DNA from: Priapulus caudatus
Taxonomy: Eukaryota; Priapulida; Priapulimorpha; Priapulimorphida; Priapulidae
DNA: 64,000 bases
Assembly: GCF_000485595.1 (NCBI RefSeq)
Contig: NW_014577189.1
Span: forward strand, 377,572-441,571
Direction of reading: 5' to 3'
In this document: one piece after another, positions 53,901 through 55,170 of the stretch
How the letters are laid out: every line of letters begins with the position of its first letter
Position numbering within the stretch: the stretch's first letter is position 1
The notes under the pieces: generated by a model
Told to the model about the DNA's origin: nothing
Database searches by the model: none
The model's input: the letters and a program-made list of their open reading frames with translations, nothing else
Position numbers and translations under genes: made by a program

Positions 53901-55170
53901 GTGAACGAGCCCCTGAGGACAGATCTATATAAGGCAAAGCATTGGGCGGCTGAGAAGTCCCTGCAAGACAGTGGCCACCTGGGATAAGCTGAGCTGGGAT
54001 AGATTGAGTTGCTGACATAGATAGATCCCTATCTATACCAAGGAATATGAGTAGTTGTCTTTCCTTCAAGCTTGGATGTAGAGGAAAGTGGTGACATTGT
54101 GCTTACATTTCATATATTCTAGATTATATTGTCTCGTATAGAATCGTTATTATAGTGTCAGTCAAGACTTACTGCCCGTTTCATTGTATAGCTTCTGCCA
54201 AAATATCGTATGTAGTAAGTATTGTGAACCAAGAAAAATATATAAAGTATCATAATAATATAAATATAATAAAACCTTTAATTACGCCACATTATTAGAA
54301 TATATGTTAGCGTGAACAGGCTATCTATTTTTTGCTCTAGTGCTGTACGCATGAAGAGCATTTTTGGCAAAATTATTTCACTTTGAAATGTAGACAGTGG
54401 CTGCACTGCATGTGCACGTGCACATTATCTCACAGAACTGATGTTTATTTACTTGAGGCAAAAGTATGATCGTTTAGTCTGTATGTGTATATGATGCATG
54501 CAATGTATTCATTTGAAAACAAAACAAAGAGTATCTGGATGTAAATGGTTATAAAGTTTTTCGGAATGGATAGATATTTATGAAAAATAGATACCATGTC
54601 ATCTCGATTAATTCTAAAAGAGAGAGAAAACATGTTGTTTTGAACAATATCTCTATGAATTTCGATGAGAAGCATTACATATAATCAATAAAGAGTATTA
54701 ATGAAATTAAGAGATGCAAATTGCATTATGGAAAAACTCATTATAGGCCAATAGAAACTATCAATAGAAAATTATGAGAAGTCAGTGCAAAGTCTTAAGC
54801 GGGACAATGATTAGAGTTTGGCAATTAGTGTCAATAATTGATGATCAGTGGCATAAACGAAAGAACATTAGCAGTCAACACAAATTGATAGTGATTAAAG
54901 TTCACTTGAAAGTATTAGGAAAAATTCATTTGAGATCAGTAAAAACTTCAAATTTAAAACAATCGAAGCTCAATGAAAGACAGTGCGTAAGAAAGACGAG
55001 GTTCCTGTAAACGTAACTGTACATGCTACTAGGAAAATGGTTGGCTCTTTGTTTTGTGTTTCGCGCAAATGAATATCAATTGTGTTTGCTTTCAGATGAA
55101 GCTGTTGAATTTGTACATAAAGCGAGCACAGCAGACCACACAGCAGACGACGCCCACACCTCCTCGATAA
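1725..55170 (+). CDS. CLASP: CLASP (CLIP-associating protein), 32-exon gene lacking its 5' TOG1 exons
   Basis: CLASPs bind microtubule plus ends and lattice through TOG domains, suppress catastrophe and promote rescue; they are recruited by EB proteins via SxIP motifs and bind CLIP-170 through the C-terminus. The exons listed separately join without a phase conflict into 1,309 codons plus TAA, close to what remains of vertebrate CLASP1/2 after removing TOG1. Family signatures seen include SAKDLRSQVVREC and PNSAKIMASSG (TOG2), SGIPR and SRIPMPR (SxIP), NWSERKEAL, MGADMLGSV and DQTQTPNLK (TOG3), ELSNHNERF, GYDATES and the tail MKLLNLYIKRAQ. All introns used are GT-AG. TOG1 and the start codon are not in the window. 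Identity rests on remembered family sequence, not a search. Alternative splicing of small symmetric linker exons is inferred. Confidence 0.96.
1893..3594. other. CLASP intron, AT-rich
   Basis: No gene or mobile element recognised. Contains a purine-rich run near 2540-2640 (gaaaggaaggaaagaaagagg) and a CT-rich stretch near 3330-3430 (tctctctctctt-type). Confidence 0.6.
3595..3666 (+). CDS. CLASP: CLASP exon: basic Ser/Thr linker
   Basis: A 72-nt phase 1-1 exon between acceptor tttttcaacaag and donor gtatag. It reads ARKRTSPQQTPSSSTNLKKQ and then PPK. It is compatible in phase with both the preceding exon and the TOG2 exon. There is no strong sequence conservation to rely on; the call depends on phase, splice sites and an open basic/Ser-rich frame. 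Confidence 0.7.
3784..3871. mobile_element. Short palindromic MITE, hAT-like
   Basis: The ends CACTGAGCTGTATATAAT and ATTATATACAGCTCAGTG are inverted, with a second paired block ATCAGGGGT/ACCCCTGAT. The flanks CCGGGAAC (3776-3783) and CCGCGAAC (3872-3879) form an 8-bp direct repeat with one mismatch, as expected for hAT-type insertion. It is non-coding. Confidence 0.7.
3872..5459. other. CLASP intron with CCA/CTG-rich stretch
   Basis: About 4450-4560 is a run of imperfect cactaccacca and ctgctgctgccacc triplets, which opens low-complexity Pro/Leu or Ser/Gly frames on the two strands; these are not taken as genes. Near 5370-5410 gtaatggtaacctaggtaac repeats tandemly. Nothing else recognised. 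Confidence 0.6.
5460..5501 (+). CDS. CLASP: CLASP candidate 42-nt cassette exon
   Basis: The 42 nt lie between tgtttgtcactag and donor gtaact, phase 1-1, reading SGFGRKSPAAYTG inside the linker before TOG2. It can be included or skipped without changing frame. Length, symmetry and position are typical of a cassette exon, but no homologue is recalled, so it is a prediction. Confidence 0.5.
5725..6612. mobile_element. TGCG-rich array flanked by inverted CTCGAG modules
   Basis: At 5733-5788 gcctcgtctacacgacgaac is followed by ttaactcgagttaagctaac; at 6566-6606 gttaagctaactcgagttaa is followed by gcgtctacacgggcc. The two modules are inverted copies sharing the TTAACTCGAGTTAA palindrome and a GTGTAGACG motif. 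Between them, 5868-6532 is a degenerate tgcgtgcgtgcatg/cacgtacacgtgcg array. This could be a MITE that hosts a microsatellite; no TSD was identified. Confidence 0.45.
5868..6532. repeat. Degenerate (TGCG/TGCA/CGTG) minisatellite
   Basis: About 665 bp of cgtgcgtgcgtg, gtgcatgagtgtg and cacgtacacgtgcgtg variants. Long overlapping Cys/Val/Arg or His/Thr/Ala frames on both strands are artefacts of the composition. Confidence 0.95.
6613..8096. other. CLASP intron before TOG2
   Basis: No gene or repeat family recognised. A second gcagcctcgtct motif at about 7001-7012 echoes the end module at 5730, possibly a relic of the same element. The minus-strand open frames over 7954-8400 are shadows of the TOG2 exon. 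Confidence 0.5.
8097..8254 (+). CDS. CLASP: CLASP exon: start of TOG2
   Basis: Acceptor gtcttgtctttcag, donor gtgagt. The frame reads LDESSFFQAFEDVPKVQIFS and then GRDVEEMMTRIREVLQDEKN, close to the vertebrate DEEDFIKAFDDVPVVQIYSSRDLEE that opens TOG2. TOG2 is an arch-shaped array of HEAT repeats needed for catastrophe suppression. The first 2 nt complete a codon and the exon ends in phase 0 after VDS. Confidence 0.95.
8763..8908 (+). CDS. CLASP: CLASP exon: TOG2, second part
   Basis: Acceptor atgtgtttgcag, donor gtacgt. The frame reads LRRVRSVVIAGGMDYDEFHQ followed by a segment with SAKDLRSQVVREC and ITIA, near-identical to the most conserved stretch of CLASP TOG2. It is phase 0 at the start and leaves 2 nt at the end. 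Confidence 0.97.
9533..9668 (+). CDS. CLASP: CLASP exon: TOG2, third part
   Basis: Acceptor gttcacacgcag, donor gtgagt. It completes a codon with one G and reads FLAQHLCNKFEHFADSIF, then LVALIPNSAKIMASSGVVAL and RFIIQ. It matches the vertebrate PNSAKIMATSGVVAVRLIIRH segment almost residue for residue. Confidence 0.97.
10460..10530 (+). CDS. CLASP: CLASP exon: TOG2, fourth part
   Basis: The 71 nt between aattttcag and gtgagt read HTHSPKMIPLLVGNLSSKTK then EIR, matching vertebrate HTHIPRLIPVITSNCTSKSVAVRR. Phase 0 at the start, 2 nt left at the end. Confidence 0.95.
10530..11440. repeat. GC-rich 28-bp minisatellite in a TOG2 intron
   Basis: From 11265 to 11430 near-perfect units of ctccctcaccgcgcgtctac plus gctggcgt repeat at 28 bp; 10610-11265 holds diverged versions. 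A (TG)n tract lies at 10543-10595. The array runs up to the branch/pyrimidine region of the exon at 11444. The long open frames across it are composition artefacts. Confidence 0.85.
11444..11581 (+). CDS. CLASP: CLASP exon: TOG2, fifth part
   Basis: Acceptor ctctgtcttgcag, donor gtgagt. The frame reads QCAELLDQMLHTWPTHSLER, then HIAVIQDAIRKGIADADPEA and RTRSRK, matching vertebrate LLQEWQTHSLERHISVLAETIKKGIHDADSEAR. A GC-rich 28-bp minisatellite runs up to the acceptor. Confidence 0.97.
11755..11842 (+). CDS. CLASP: CLASP exon: end of TOG2
   Basis: Acceptor gcattttttcag, donor gtaata. After completing K it reads AFWGFSDHFKEQADSLLQSL then DSSKQKLLQ, corresponding to vertebrate CYWGFHSHFSREAEHLYHTLESSYQKALQ, the last TOG2 helix. 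Ends in phase 0. Confidence 0.96.
12460..12741 (+). repeat. Three-copy tandem repeat abutting a CLASP acceptor
   Basis: Three units of roughly 85-105 bp each begin acaggtagtca and end gatagggtgagctgagca, with a variable TA-rich middle. The third unit ends gagatgagcaacag directly at the following exon, so the acceptor context itself is triplicated. Each unit also holds ag-[14 nt]-gtgtgag, an exon-like window. Confidence 0.85.
12731..12896 (+). CDS. CLASP: CLASP exon: Ser/Arg-rich linker after TOG2
   Basis: The frame reads NSSSSNSVNSAGRVSTRRT, then RTSSRENVGAAPRRSHGT and ISTRGFTSPSTDG, ending at donor gtgagt with one nt over. It fits the Ser-rich DRSSSSSQESLNRPLS linker. The start is uncertain: an acceptor at 12730 (gggtgag) keeps phase 0 with the previous exon, while the better-looking caacag at 12741 would need an extra upstream 3n+2 exon. 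Confidence 0.8.
12971..13281. mobile_element. 311-bp MITE next to a CLASP exon
   Basis: Left end CAGGGTTCGTAGCGGGTCTT, right end GTCTTACTACTATGAACCCTG; the outer 12 bp are inverted copies with one mismatch. CTGTG flanks both ends directly (12966-12970 and 13282-13286), a 5-bp target duplication. The interior repeats a tcttat...cttattt motif. It inserted 75 bp after the donor of exon 12731-12896. Confidence 0.7.
13588..13725 (+). CDS. CLASP: CLASP exon: linker with RSNSAID and GSYNSL
   Basis: The frame contains VRSNSAIDSSAVQRARARA and ends EKGSYNSL at donor gtgagt; this parallels the vertebrate RSRSDIDVNAAASAK...GSYASL block. The acceptor chosen is gttgatttag; ccag at 13610-13613 is an in-phase alternative. 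It starts with 2 nt of a codon and ends with 1. Confidence 0.85.
14026..14040 (+). CDS. CLASP: CLASP 15-nt microexon (Leu-Asp-Asp-Asp-Asp)
   Basis: A strong pyrimidine tract (cttttcttttcgttttcc) and ag are followed by TCGATGATGACGATG and the strong donor gtaagg. Joined to the preceding exon it continues SL with DDDD, like the acidic SLEDTSDKLD of vertebrate CLASP2 at the same place. Phase is 1-1, so inclusion adds five residues without a shift. Confidence 0.7.
14443..14591. mobile_element. 149-bp MITE with CCGTTGTCAGAAACAT inverted ends
   Basis: CCGTTGTCAGAAACAT at 14443-14458 is inverted as ATGTTTCTGACAATGG at 14576-14591 (one mismatch). The same end (TGTTTCTGACAACGGG) occurs at 5645-5660, so a second, more damaged member of the family lies in the intron after exon 5460-5501, perhaps 5538-5664. 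Confidence 0.6.
14725..14768. repeat. (TG/CG)n microsatellite
   Basis: tgtgtgtgcgtgcgtgcgtg run within a CLASP intron. Confidence 0.9.
15058..15132 (+). CDS. CLASP: CLASP exon: linker with GRQGRSRVSHSQ
   Basis: Acceptor tttgttttgcag, donor gtacgt, 75 nt, phase 1-1. It reads RSAKGGPVDHGDGRQGRSRV then SHSQ, matching vertebrate DNRGRSRAKVVSQSQ. Symmetric and so potentially a cassette exon. Confidence 0.9.
15890..16400 (+). repeat. 53/58-bp minisatellite in a CLASP intron
   Basis: Units start catggtctcgtctgtgtttc and continue gtggcgtgtacctcacctgt and tatcgtcattctttgtc; the central units are 58 bp, the outer ones 53 bp because they lack the cctca insert. About eight units. The open Val/Ser/Leu frame across it is a repeat artefact. 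Confidence 0.85.
16588..16797 (+). CDS. CLASP: CLASP exon: EB-binding SxIP linker
   Basis: Acceptor ctctctcttgcag. The frame reads GSRSNSPSSRYSYQTY, then RKPRRSGIPRSTGTSRETSP and SRLGGGYARDRR. SGIP flanked by arginines is an SxIP motif, the EB1-binding element, equivalent to vertebrate SKIPRSQGCSRETSP. The donor is placed at 16798 (gtaaga); a weaker in-phase-incompatible gtgaaa lies 7 nt earlier. The region is very GC-rich, unlike the surrounding introns. Confidence 0.92.
16983..17011. other. Short perfect-type hairpin
   Basis: GTTTAAGTGATAA and TTATCGCTTAAAC pair across CAG with one G-T wobble. Its function is unknown; it lies in the intron after exon 16588-16797. Confidence 0.5.
17457..17536 (+). 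CDS. CLASP: CLASP exon: linker before the acidic/arginine segment
   Basis: Acceptor ctttctcttcacag, donor gtaatt. The frame reads GGNSAVLAQRVLLPGQETEA then ALSDAL, aligned with vertebrate NAMRVLSTSTDLEAAVADAL. It ends in phase 0. Confidence 0.9.
17964..18065 (+). CDS. CLASP: CLASP exon: RRRYDNYHSDDESE segment
   Basis: Acceptor tgctgtatctgcag, donor gtaatc, 102 nt, phase 0-0. It reads RGPLRRRYDNYHSDDESETS then SICSEKSYGSYRSE, matching vertebrate KKPVRRRYEPYGMYSDDDANSDASSVCSERSYGSRNG. Confidence 0.95.
18177..18250. repeat. (CT)n-rich tract
   Basis: ctctccctcccgccttctct followed by (ct)n, in the intron after exon 17964-18065. Confidence 0.85.
18563..18592 (+). CDS. CLASP: CLASP 30-nt cassette exon
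   Basis: tgctgctatcag and gtaatt bound 30 nt reading KSDRGEKVTK, phase 0-0. It lies where vertebrate CLASPs have variable sequence before TOG3. Clean splice sites and phase support it; homology does not. Confidence 0.6.
19106..19174 (+). CDS. CLASP: CLASP exon: polybasic linker before TOG3
   Basis: gtggcgtctttgcag and gtatag bound 69 nt reading GPQSTKKKQSHKGIDTILEG then QMK, phase 0-0. The following TOG3 exon continues DIAEIV. The KKKQSHK stretch could add microtubule-lattice affinity; that is inference. Confidence 0.75.
19175..20867. other. CLASP intron with nothing recognised
   Basis: No coding homology, clear element ends or extended repeats seen. Short composition-driven open frames exist on both strands. 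Confidence 0.5.
20868..20971 (+). CDS. CLASP: CLASP exon: start of TOG3
   Basis: Acceptor gtctattcacag, donor gtagga. It reads DIAEIVNMCSSTNWSERKEA then LTAVQNICRHPRTL, matching vertebrate EDVAEVLNHCASSNWSERKEGLLGLQNLLKSQRTLSR. It ends with AG and is completed by the exon 21.5 kb downstream. Confidence 0.96.
21220..21564. repeat. Duplicated block A, first copy
   Basis: From taacaatgaaattcatacaa to gaatattattaagt it matches 31082-31390 with small indels. The N gap starts exactly where the two copies would continue into the next shared base. Confidence 0.85.
21565..21866. other. Assembly gap, 302 N
   Basis: Run of N. By comparison with the copy at 31390 onwards, the missing part may hold block B-like sequence, but this cannot be read. 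Confidence 1.
21867..22480. repeat. About 83-bp composite tandem repeat
   Basis: Two half-units alternate: actgtttgaagccaagcttc then taccatttcatatcacaatc, and tattgattgaagccaaggtc then ctataccatccaatatcac. About seven composite units, the last ones degenerate. An indel-rich copy lies at about 35793-36200. Confidence 0.9.
22530..22990. repeat. Doubled 210-bp block
   Basis: Two successive copies share cctgtataagcctatgggca, ccgcgcgtgaat, acagctaattaatta, aagacatgtatcatca and atatgataggtaaatacact. An inverted copy lies at about 34770-34935, and an indel-rich direct copy at about 36250-36930. Confidence 0.85.
23070..23295. repeat. 20/21-bp minisatellite (tgcatttgtgttgtgg)
   Basis: Alternating units ttgcatttgtgttgtggcg and tttgcatttgtgttgtggga, about eleven in all. 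The complementary frame gives Cys/His/Asn/Thr repeats that I do not treat as coding. Related degenerate arrays: 34563-34660 (inverted) and 37025-37200. Confidence 0.9.
23364..23561 (-). pseudogene. F5/8-type-C (discoidin) half-domain exon, copy 1
   Basis: The 66-codon minus-strand frame between acceptor ctgtatatag and donor gtgagg reads APLGMIDKTIPDSAITGDIW, then HGSWQPGLGYNMHIDLGTET and QLVRITTQ. LGM...IPDSAIT, W-P and HIDLG...V..ITTQ are hallmarks of the N-terminal half of F5/8C domains. The second half was not found nearby and the PAN exon upstream is frameshifted, so I treat copy 1 as a fragment. Confidence 0.7.
23865..24065 (-). pseudogene. PAN/Apple exon, copy 1, frameshifted
   Basis: It aligns with 33557-33716 but has at least four 1-nt insertions (for example gcttgcc for gctgcc, agccagtcag for agcagtcag), so the Cys-rich PAN frame is broken in several places. 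Either decay or sequencing error could explain this. A (GT)n tract at 23798-23850 lies directly downstream on the minus strand. Confidence 0.65.
24545..24808 (-). pseudogene. Signal-peptide exon, copy 1
   Basis: In the frame matching copy 2 it reads MVAVFLSLLAFCLRTVTATT then CQDWDENTLG, a signal peptide and start of a mature Cys-containing protein. It then diverges after indels and stops soon. It belongs to the same gene fragment as the PAN and F5/8C exons below it on the minus strand. Confidence 0.55.
25875..26560 (-). pseudogene. Broken transposon-encoded protein (EEADTR / DTDVLVML family)
   Basis: Read on the minus strand, 26515-26460 gives NHEEADTR then, after one extra base, IVLHACDV; about 26405-26370 gives VVLVACKDT followed, after one extra base, by a DVLVM-like run; 25875-26035 gives PLVEVLANSKTNIDYLPPTK then RAHYQSLIAQ. 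This motif order (EEADTR-IVLHA, DTDVLVLL, LPP...RANYQ) is typical of a large uncharacterised protein family common in invertebrate transposons. Frameshifts and stops indicate a pseudogene or a poor consensus. Confidence 0.6.
29395..30530. mobile_element. Insert within the right arm of the large transposon
   Basis: The inverted repeat of the host element pairs up to about 29390 and resumes near 30535, so the DNA between is a later insertion. It contains the CA tract and, at 29750-29840, a poly-G run followed by actgccggggtatatgcccccc. No gene or clean ends seen. Confidence 0.45.
29425..29665. repeat. (CA)n microsatellite
   Basis: acacacacac runs with interspersed accacaac, inside DNA interrupting the right arm of the 24.9-30.6 kb element. 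The Cys/Val and Thr/His open frames over it are artefacts. Confidence 0.95.
30768..31390. repeat. Duplicated blocks D and A
   Basis: 30768-31045 matches 41998-42268 (acgtggtggta, gttaatatacccttattaaa, aaaatggcgaataaattaaa); 31082-31390 matches 21220-21564. In the 42-kb copy the same text carries many 1-nt indels. Confidence 0.85.
31426..32968. repeat. Duplicated 1.5-kb block B, first copy
   Basis: From gttaacagggagccagcctg onward it is nearly identical to 37222-38704. It includes a (caagtt)n run at 31590-31617, ta-rich tracts near 31910 and 31965, and a short open frame beginning MARVITQISLRLFYSIRHAL at 32027 that is also present in the second copy but diverges after an indel. No known protein recognised. 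Confidence 0.9.
33022..33219 (-). CDS. F5/8-type-C half-domain exon, copy 2
   Basis: A 66-codon exon (acceptor gtgtgtctgtatag, donor gtgagg; phase 0-0) reading VDKGAPLGMIDKTIPNSAIT, then SWQPGLGYNMHIDLGTETQL and VRITTQ. It is intact and lies downstream of an intact PAN exon on the same strand. The C-terminal half of the discoidin fold is not visible; block B follows instead. Confidence 0.65.
33557..33716 (-). CDS. PAN/Apple domain exon, copy 2
   Basis: Acceptor gacgtatttccag. The frame reads RSGLMCAAACVKDPDCFSVN, YRQETKECKKLAEDWYRATP and KLVDSIGWDFVYL, with the C-x3-C-x5-C...C spacing and the LVDS-GW-FVYL ending of molluscan/annelid PAN domains. PAN domains bind proteins or glycans outside the cell. 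The donor (gtacgc) is assumed. A (GT)n tract lies immediately downstream (33488-33537). Confidence 0.7.
34355..34465 (-). CDS. Signal-peptide exon, copy 2
   Basis: It reads MPCICVTMVAVFLWLLAFCL then RTVTATTCQDWDENTLR: a hydrophobic signal peptide, likely from MVAV, and start of a secreted protein. A GC-type donor (gcaagt) follows at 34354-34349. Its phase (0) does not fit the PAN exon start (needs 2 nt), so another exon or different sites are required; the joint model is incomplete. Confidence 0.5.
34563..34935. repeat. Inverted, degraded copy of the 22.6-23.3 kb blocks
   Basis: It reads the reverse complement of the 20/21-bp minisatellite, then gcccgcgcccggcctgtact, atatggccggtaggaaatg and gacgcacgattagcctaatt, i.e. 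23295 back to about 22620. Confidence 0.8.
35030..35740. repeat. Purine-rich (GGA)n low-complexity region
   Basis: Long gaggaggagg/ggaaggagga runs. Within it, about 35235-35305 is an inverted, indel-rich copy of the F5/8C exon text (ggcccgccttgagcc, ccaggtcttggatataacat). The Pro/Ser/Leu open frame on the minus strand is an artefact. Confidence 0.85.
35793..37220. repeat. Indel-rich copy of 21.9-23.3 kb
   Basis: It follows the 83-bp array, the 210-bp blocks and the 20/21-bp minisatellite in the same order, but with an insertion, deletion or substitution every few to 20 bases, then changes abruptly to clean block B at about 37222. Confidence 0.8.
37222..38704. repeat. Duplicated 1.5-kb block B, second copy
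   Basis: Matches 31426-32968 with few differences (for example a 13-nt loss near 37860, and loss of tagatagtgatt and neighbouring bases near 37487). Confidence 0.9.
38705..40412 (-). pseudogene. PAN-F5/8C gene fragment, copy 3, indel-rich
   Basis: Aligned with 32968-34565 throughout, but with frequent 1-5 nt insertions and substitutions in exon and intron alike. No domain frame survives (for example CFSVFNYRHRDQKS for the PAN core at about 39400). Confidence 0.75.
40885..41480. repeat. Dispersed repeat E, forward copy
   Basis: Shares gatgcagcttgtagaa, cgcatgattgtccg, taagtgtctgataacctttt and gaccctcaagaggagggtta with the reverse complement of 60212-60775. No ORF. Probably a non-autonomous mobile element; ends not defined. 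Confidence 0.8.
41551..41625 (+). repeat. tRNA-like (SINE-type) sequence
   Basis: ggatagccgaacgcc resembles a pol III A box and ggatcgaatcc a B box 40-50 nt later, followed by T-runs. The stems do not fold into a proper tRNA, so this is at best a SINE head or tRNA relic. Confidence 0.35.
41765..41782. repeat. Interstitial telomere-like repeat
   Basis: Three TTAGGG-type units (agggttagggttagggt) between AT-rich sequence. Confidence 0.8.
41998..42268. repeat. Block D, indel-rich copy
   Basis: Matches 30768-31045 (see there) with many 1-nt differences; it ends 250 bp before the TOG3 exon at 42519. Confidence 0.8.
42519..42582 (+). CDS. CLASP: CLASP exon: TOG3, second part
   Basis: Acceptor gttttctttcag, donor gtaaga. 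After completing S it reads RAEIRKLTECFTRLFMDPHS then K, matching vertebrate RVELKRLCEIFTRMFADPHSK. It confirms that the long repeat-filled stretch before it is an intron. Confidence 0.95.
42776..42856. repeat. 81-bp direct repeat flanking an N gap, first copy
   Basis: tatgtattatatttgaagat ... cttgacgtgagattg recurs identically at 43281-43361. The first copy runs directly into the 10-N gap. Confidence 0.95.
42857..42866. other. Assembly gap, 10 N
   Basis: Short fixed-size gap marker. Confidence 1.
42867..43280. other. Insert between the two 81-bp copies
   Basis: No known gene. It contains paired gtggcccgatcgggccacc and ggtggcccgacatcaagttt motifs near 43187-43260. May be an allele-specific insertion. 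Confidence 0.5.
43375..43538 (+). CDS. CLASP: CLASP exon: TOG3, third part
   Basis: Acceptor gttgttttttgtag, donor gtgaga. It reads VFSMFLDMLMDFVSVYRNEL, then HDWLYVLLTRLLSKMGADML and GSVHSKCQRALDLVR, nearly the same as vertebrate VFSMFLETLVDFI...DWLFVLLTQLLKKMGADLLGSVQAKVQKALDVTR. Confidence 0.97.
43866..43944 (+). CDS. CLASP: CLASP exon: TOG3, fourth part
   Basis: Acceptor ctcttattgcag, donor gtacgt. It reads ESFPYDQQLIVTMKFIIDQT then QTPNLK, matching vertebrate DSFPFDQQFNILMRFIVDQTQTPNLK. Confidence 0.97.
44415..44578. repeat. About 41-bp tandem repeat, four units
   Basis: Units of gtcaactgaataaattttat plus atgaaactgtataaatactt in a TOG3 intron. Confidence 0.9.
44669..44812 (+). CDS. CLASP: CLASP exon: TOG3, fifth part
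   Basis: Acceptor gtattcttctgcag, donor gtacga. It reads VKVALLTYMLRLIDLMEAEE, then FTNSSDTRLAVSRIITWTNE and PKSSEIRK, matching vertebrate VKVAILKYIESLARQ...NSSETRLAVSRIITWTTEPKSSDVRK. Phase 0-0. Confidence 0.97.
45058..45144 (+). CDS. CLASP: CLASP exon: end of TOG3
   Basis: Acceptor tcttgtttgcag, donor gtacgt. It reads LSQMLLIALFNLNTAEFSML then LSALPKTFQ, matching vertebrate AAQIVLISLFELNTPEFTMLLGALPKTFQ. Phase 0-0. Confidence 0.97.
45698..45960 (+). CDS. CLASP: CLASP exon: second linker with ENMNPEEIYKSL
   Basis: Acceptor cgccccccgcag, donor gtgagg. It begins DSATKILNSHLTYVRNGSSS (vertebrate DGATKLLHNHLKN), runs through a Ser/Pro/Ala-rich stretch and ends HHFDAENMNPEEIYKSLRQT then TREIQNY, matching DYDTENLNSEEIYSSLRGVTEAIEKFS. 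The exon 3' end and donor are tandemly triplicated just downstream. Confidence 0.96.
45936..46080 (+). repeat. 49-bp tandem triplication spanning an exon end and splice donor
   Basis: The block ccgagaaatacagaactacag followed by gtgag and about 23 more bases recurs with a 49-bp period, giving three near-identical donors at 45961, 46010 and 46059. Use of the second or third would read a TGA stop one codon after 45960, because AG joins G and then TGA follows. Confidence 0.9.
46344..46467 (+). CDS. CLASP: CLASP exon: linker with SQDSGIQSS
   Basis: Acceptor tgatgtgctgcag, donor gtacgt. After completing S it reads FEAALGKEEVKHRKERDTTS then QDSGIQSSLPDVRGDSPDAS and K, corresponding to FSFRSQEDLNEPIKRDGKK and following variable linker. 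Ends in phase 0. Confidence 0.9.
46468..49149. other. CLASP intron with nothing recognised
   Basis: AT-rich. No exon with CLASP similarity, no element ends and no long repeats seen. The linker in this part of CLASP is poorly conserved, so a small exon could be missed. Confidence 0.5.
49150..49356 (+). CDS. CLASP: CLASP exon: Ser/Pro/His-rich linker with second SxIP
   Basis: Acceptor gttctgtttctctag, donor gtgagt, 207 nt, phase 0-0. It contains ARSRIPMPRSRQGS, so SRIP in a basic context is a second SxIP motif, then HRHAPHSPSMAQPSPTALHS and PNSSTFPHL. An alternative in-phase acceptor at 49176 would remove the first nine residues. Confidence 0.8.
50117..50186 (+). CDS. CLASP: CLASP exon: YDRAALAEAVFD segment
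   Basis: Acceptor ttgactttgcag, donor gtaagg. It reads KNGYDRAALAEAVFDVENEI then FNE, matching vertebrate NTYDKTALKEAVFDDDMEQL. It ends with 1 nt (G). Confidence 0.94.
50618..50811 (+). CDS. CLASP: CLASP exon: start of C-terminal TOG-like domain
   Basis: Acceptor ccgccgttgcag, donor gtgagt. It reads FPDDQNDVIAEILTELSNHN, then ERFSEREDALKQLMRLVRDG and LWEEHFKTVLLMLLETLGDT, matching vertebrate DLLKELSNHNERVEERKGALLELLKITRED...WEEHFKTILLLLLETLGDK. This domain binds CLIPs and cortical or kinetochore partners. Confidence 0.97.
50885..50955. repeat. (GT)n microsatellite
   Basis: tgtgtgtgtg run followed by tgcgtgcgtgcg and three copies of ctcacctcctcacgt, in the 210-nt intron between two C-terminal-domain exons. 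Confidence 0.95.
51022..51357 (+). CDS. CLASP: CLASP exon: C-terminal TOG-like domain, main part
   Basis: Acceptor gtcttgccgcag. The 112 codons read ASIRTLSLRVLREIMHGYPQ, RFDEYAELTMLRILEAHRDG, EKEVARAAEDAAATLATVLP and on to LPDVVPGLVK, matching vertebrate SIRALALRVLREILRNQPARFKNYAELTIMKTLEAHKD. The donor gtcagt at 51358 gives the conserved PGLVK-GYD junction; a second donor (gtgagg at 51379) would add VSTGGVK in frame. Codons are strongly GC-ending. Confidence 0.97.
51872..51988 (+). CDS. CLASP: CLASP exon: GYDATES ... LNGSK
   Basis: Acceptor gtggcaacattgcag, donor gtgtgt. It reads GYDATESAARKASCFCLVAI then HLAVGDDLLTYLSDLNGSK, matching vertebrate GYDNTESSVRKASVFCLVAIYSVIGEDLKPHLAQLTGSK. The frame does not close at the donor but stays open to 52444. 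Confidence 0.97.
51989..52447 (+). CDS. Open in-frame extension of the CLASP exon: possible alternative C-terminus
   Basis: If the donor at 51989 is not used, the CLASP frame continues 152 codons to TGA at 52445. The text runs through a Gly-rich stretch, then units LVEKLEEKVLKDGTLLK, LEKVLGEEALGGCTLAV, IESKLSEDTLNDDATHE and ELEGKPGEDTLNDNAPC, a 17-residue acidic repeat. The early units differ widely in DNA but keep the L/I-E-x-K...GE/SED...L pattern. An alternative last exon or retained intron is inferred; no homologue is recalled. Confidence 0.4.
   Translation: MCIAQTLAVISEDGEEGVDAAVACGPGGGGGKREPQGEAPEGRHGGESPDGCLFSGLVEKLEEKVLKDGTLLKLEKVLGEEALGGCTLAVIESKLSEDTLNDDATHELEGKPGEDTLNDNAPCELEGKPGEDTLNDDNATCEFRGKAVRGRP
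52270..53870 (+). repeat. 51-bp (17-codon) minisatellite, about 30 units
   Basis: The unit is gagttagagggaaagcctgg then ggaggacaccctgaatgata then atgctccatgt, with clustered 1-3 nt indels in many units. It sits in the last CLASP intron, in frame with the preceding exon at its 5' end. Both strands stay open for long runs because 51 is a multiple of three. After the array, coding-like text continues in shifted frames (for example KGSTSPVKGEVCERAPEDRS near 53868-53925) to about 53990. Confidence 0.9.
53990..55095. other. Intron DNA before the terminal CLASP exon
   Basis: AT-rich, no repeats or coding similarity recognised after the 17-codon array and its coding-like tail. Confidence 0.5.
55096..55170 (+). 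CDS. CLASP: CLASP terminal exon
   Basis: Acceptor tgtttgctttcag. It reads MKLLNLYIKRAQQTTQQTTP then TPPR and TAA at 55168-55170. MKLLNLYIKRAQ is the invariant tail of animal CLASPs and joins directly to LNGSK of exon 51872-51988, so this is the constitutive terminus despite the 3.1-kb repeat-bearing intron between. Confidence 0.96.
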   Translation: MKLLNLYIKRAQQTTQQTTPTPPR

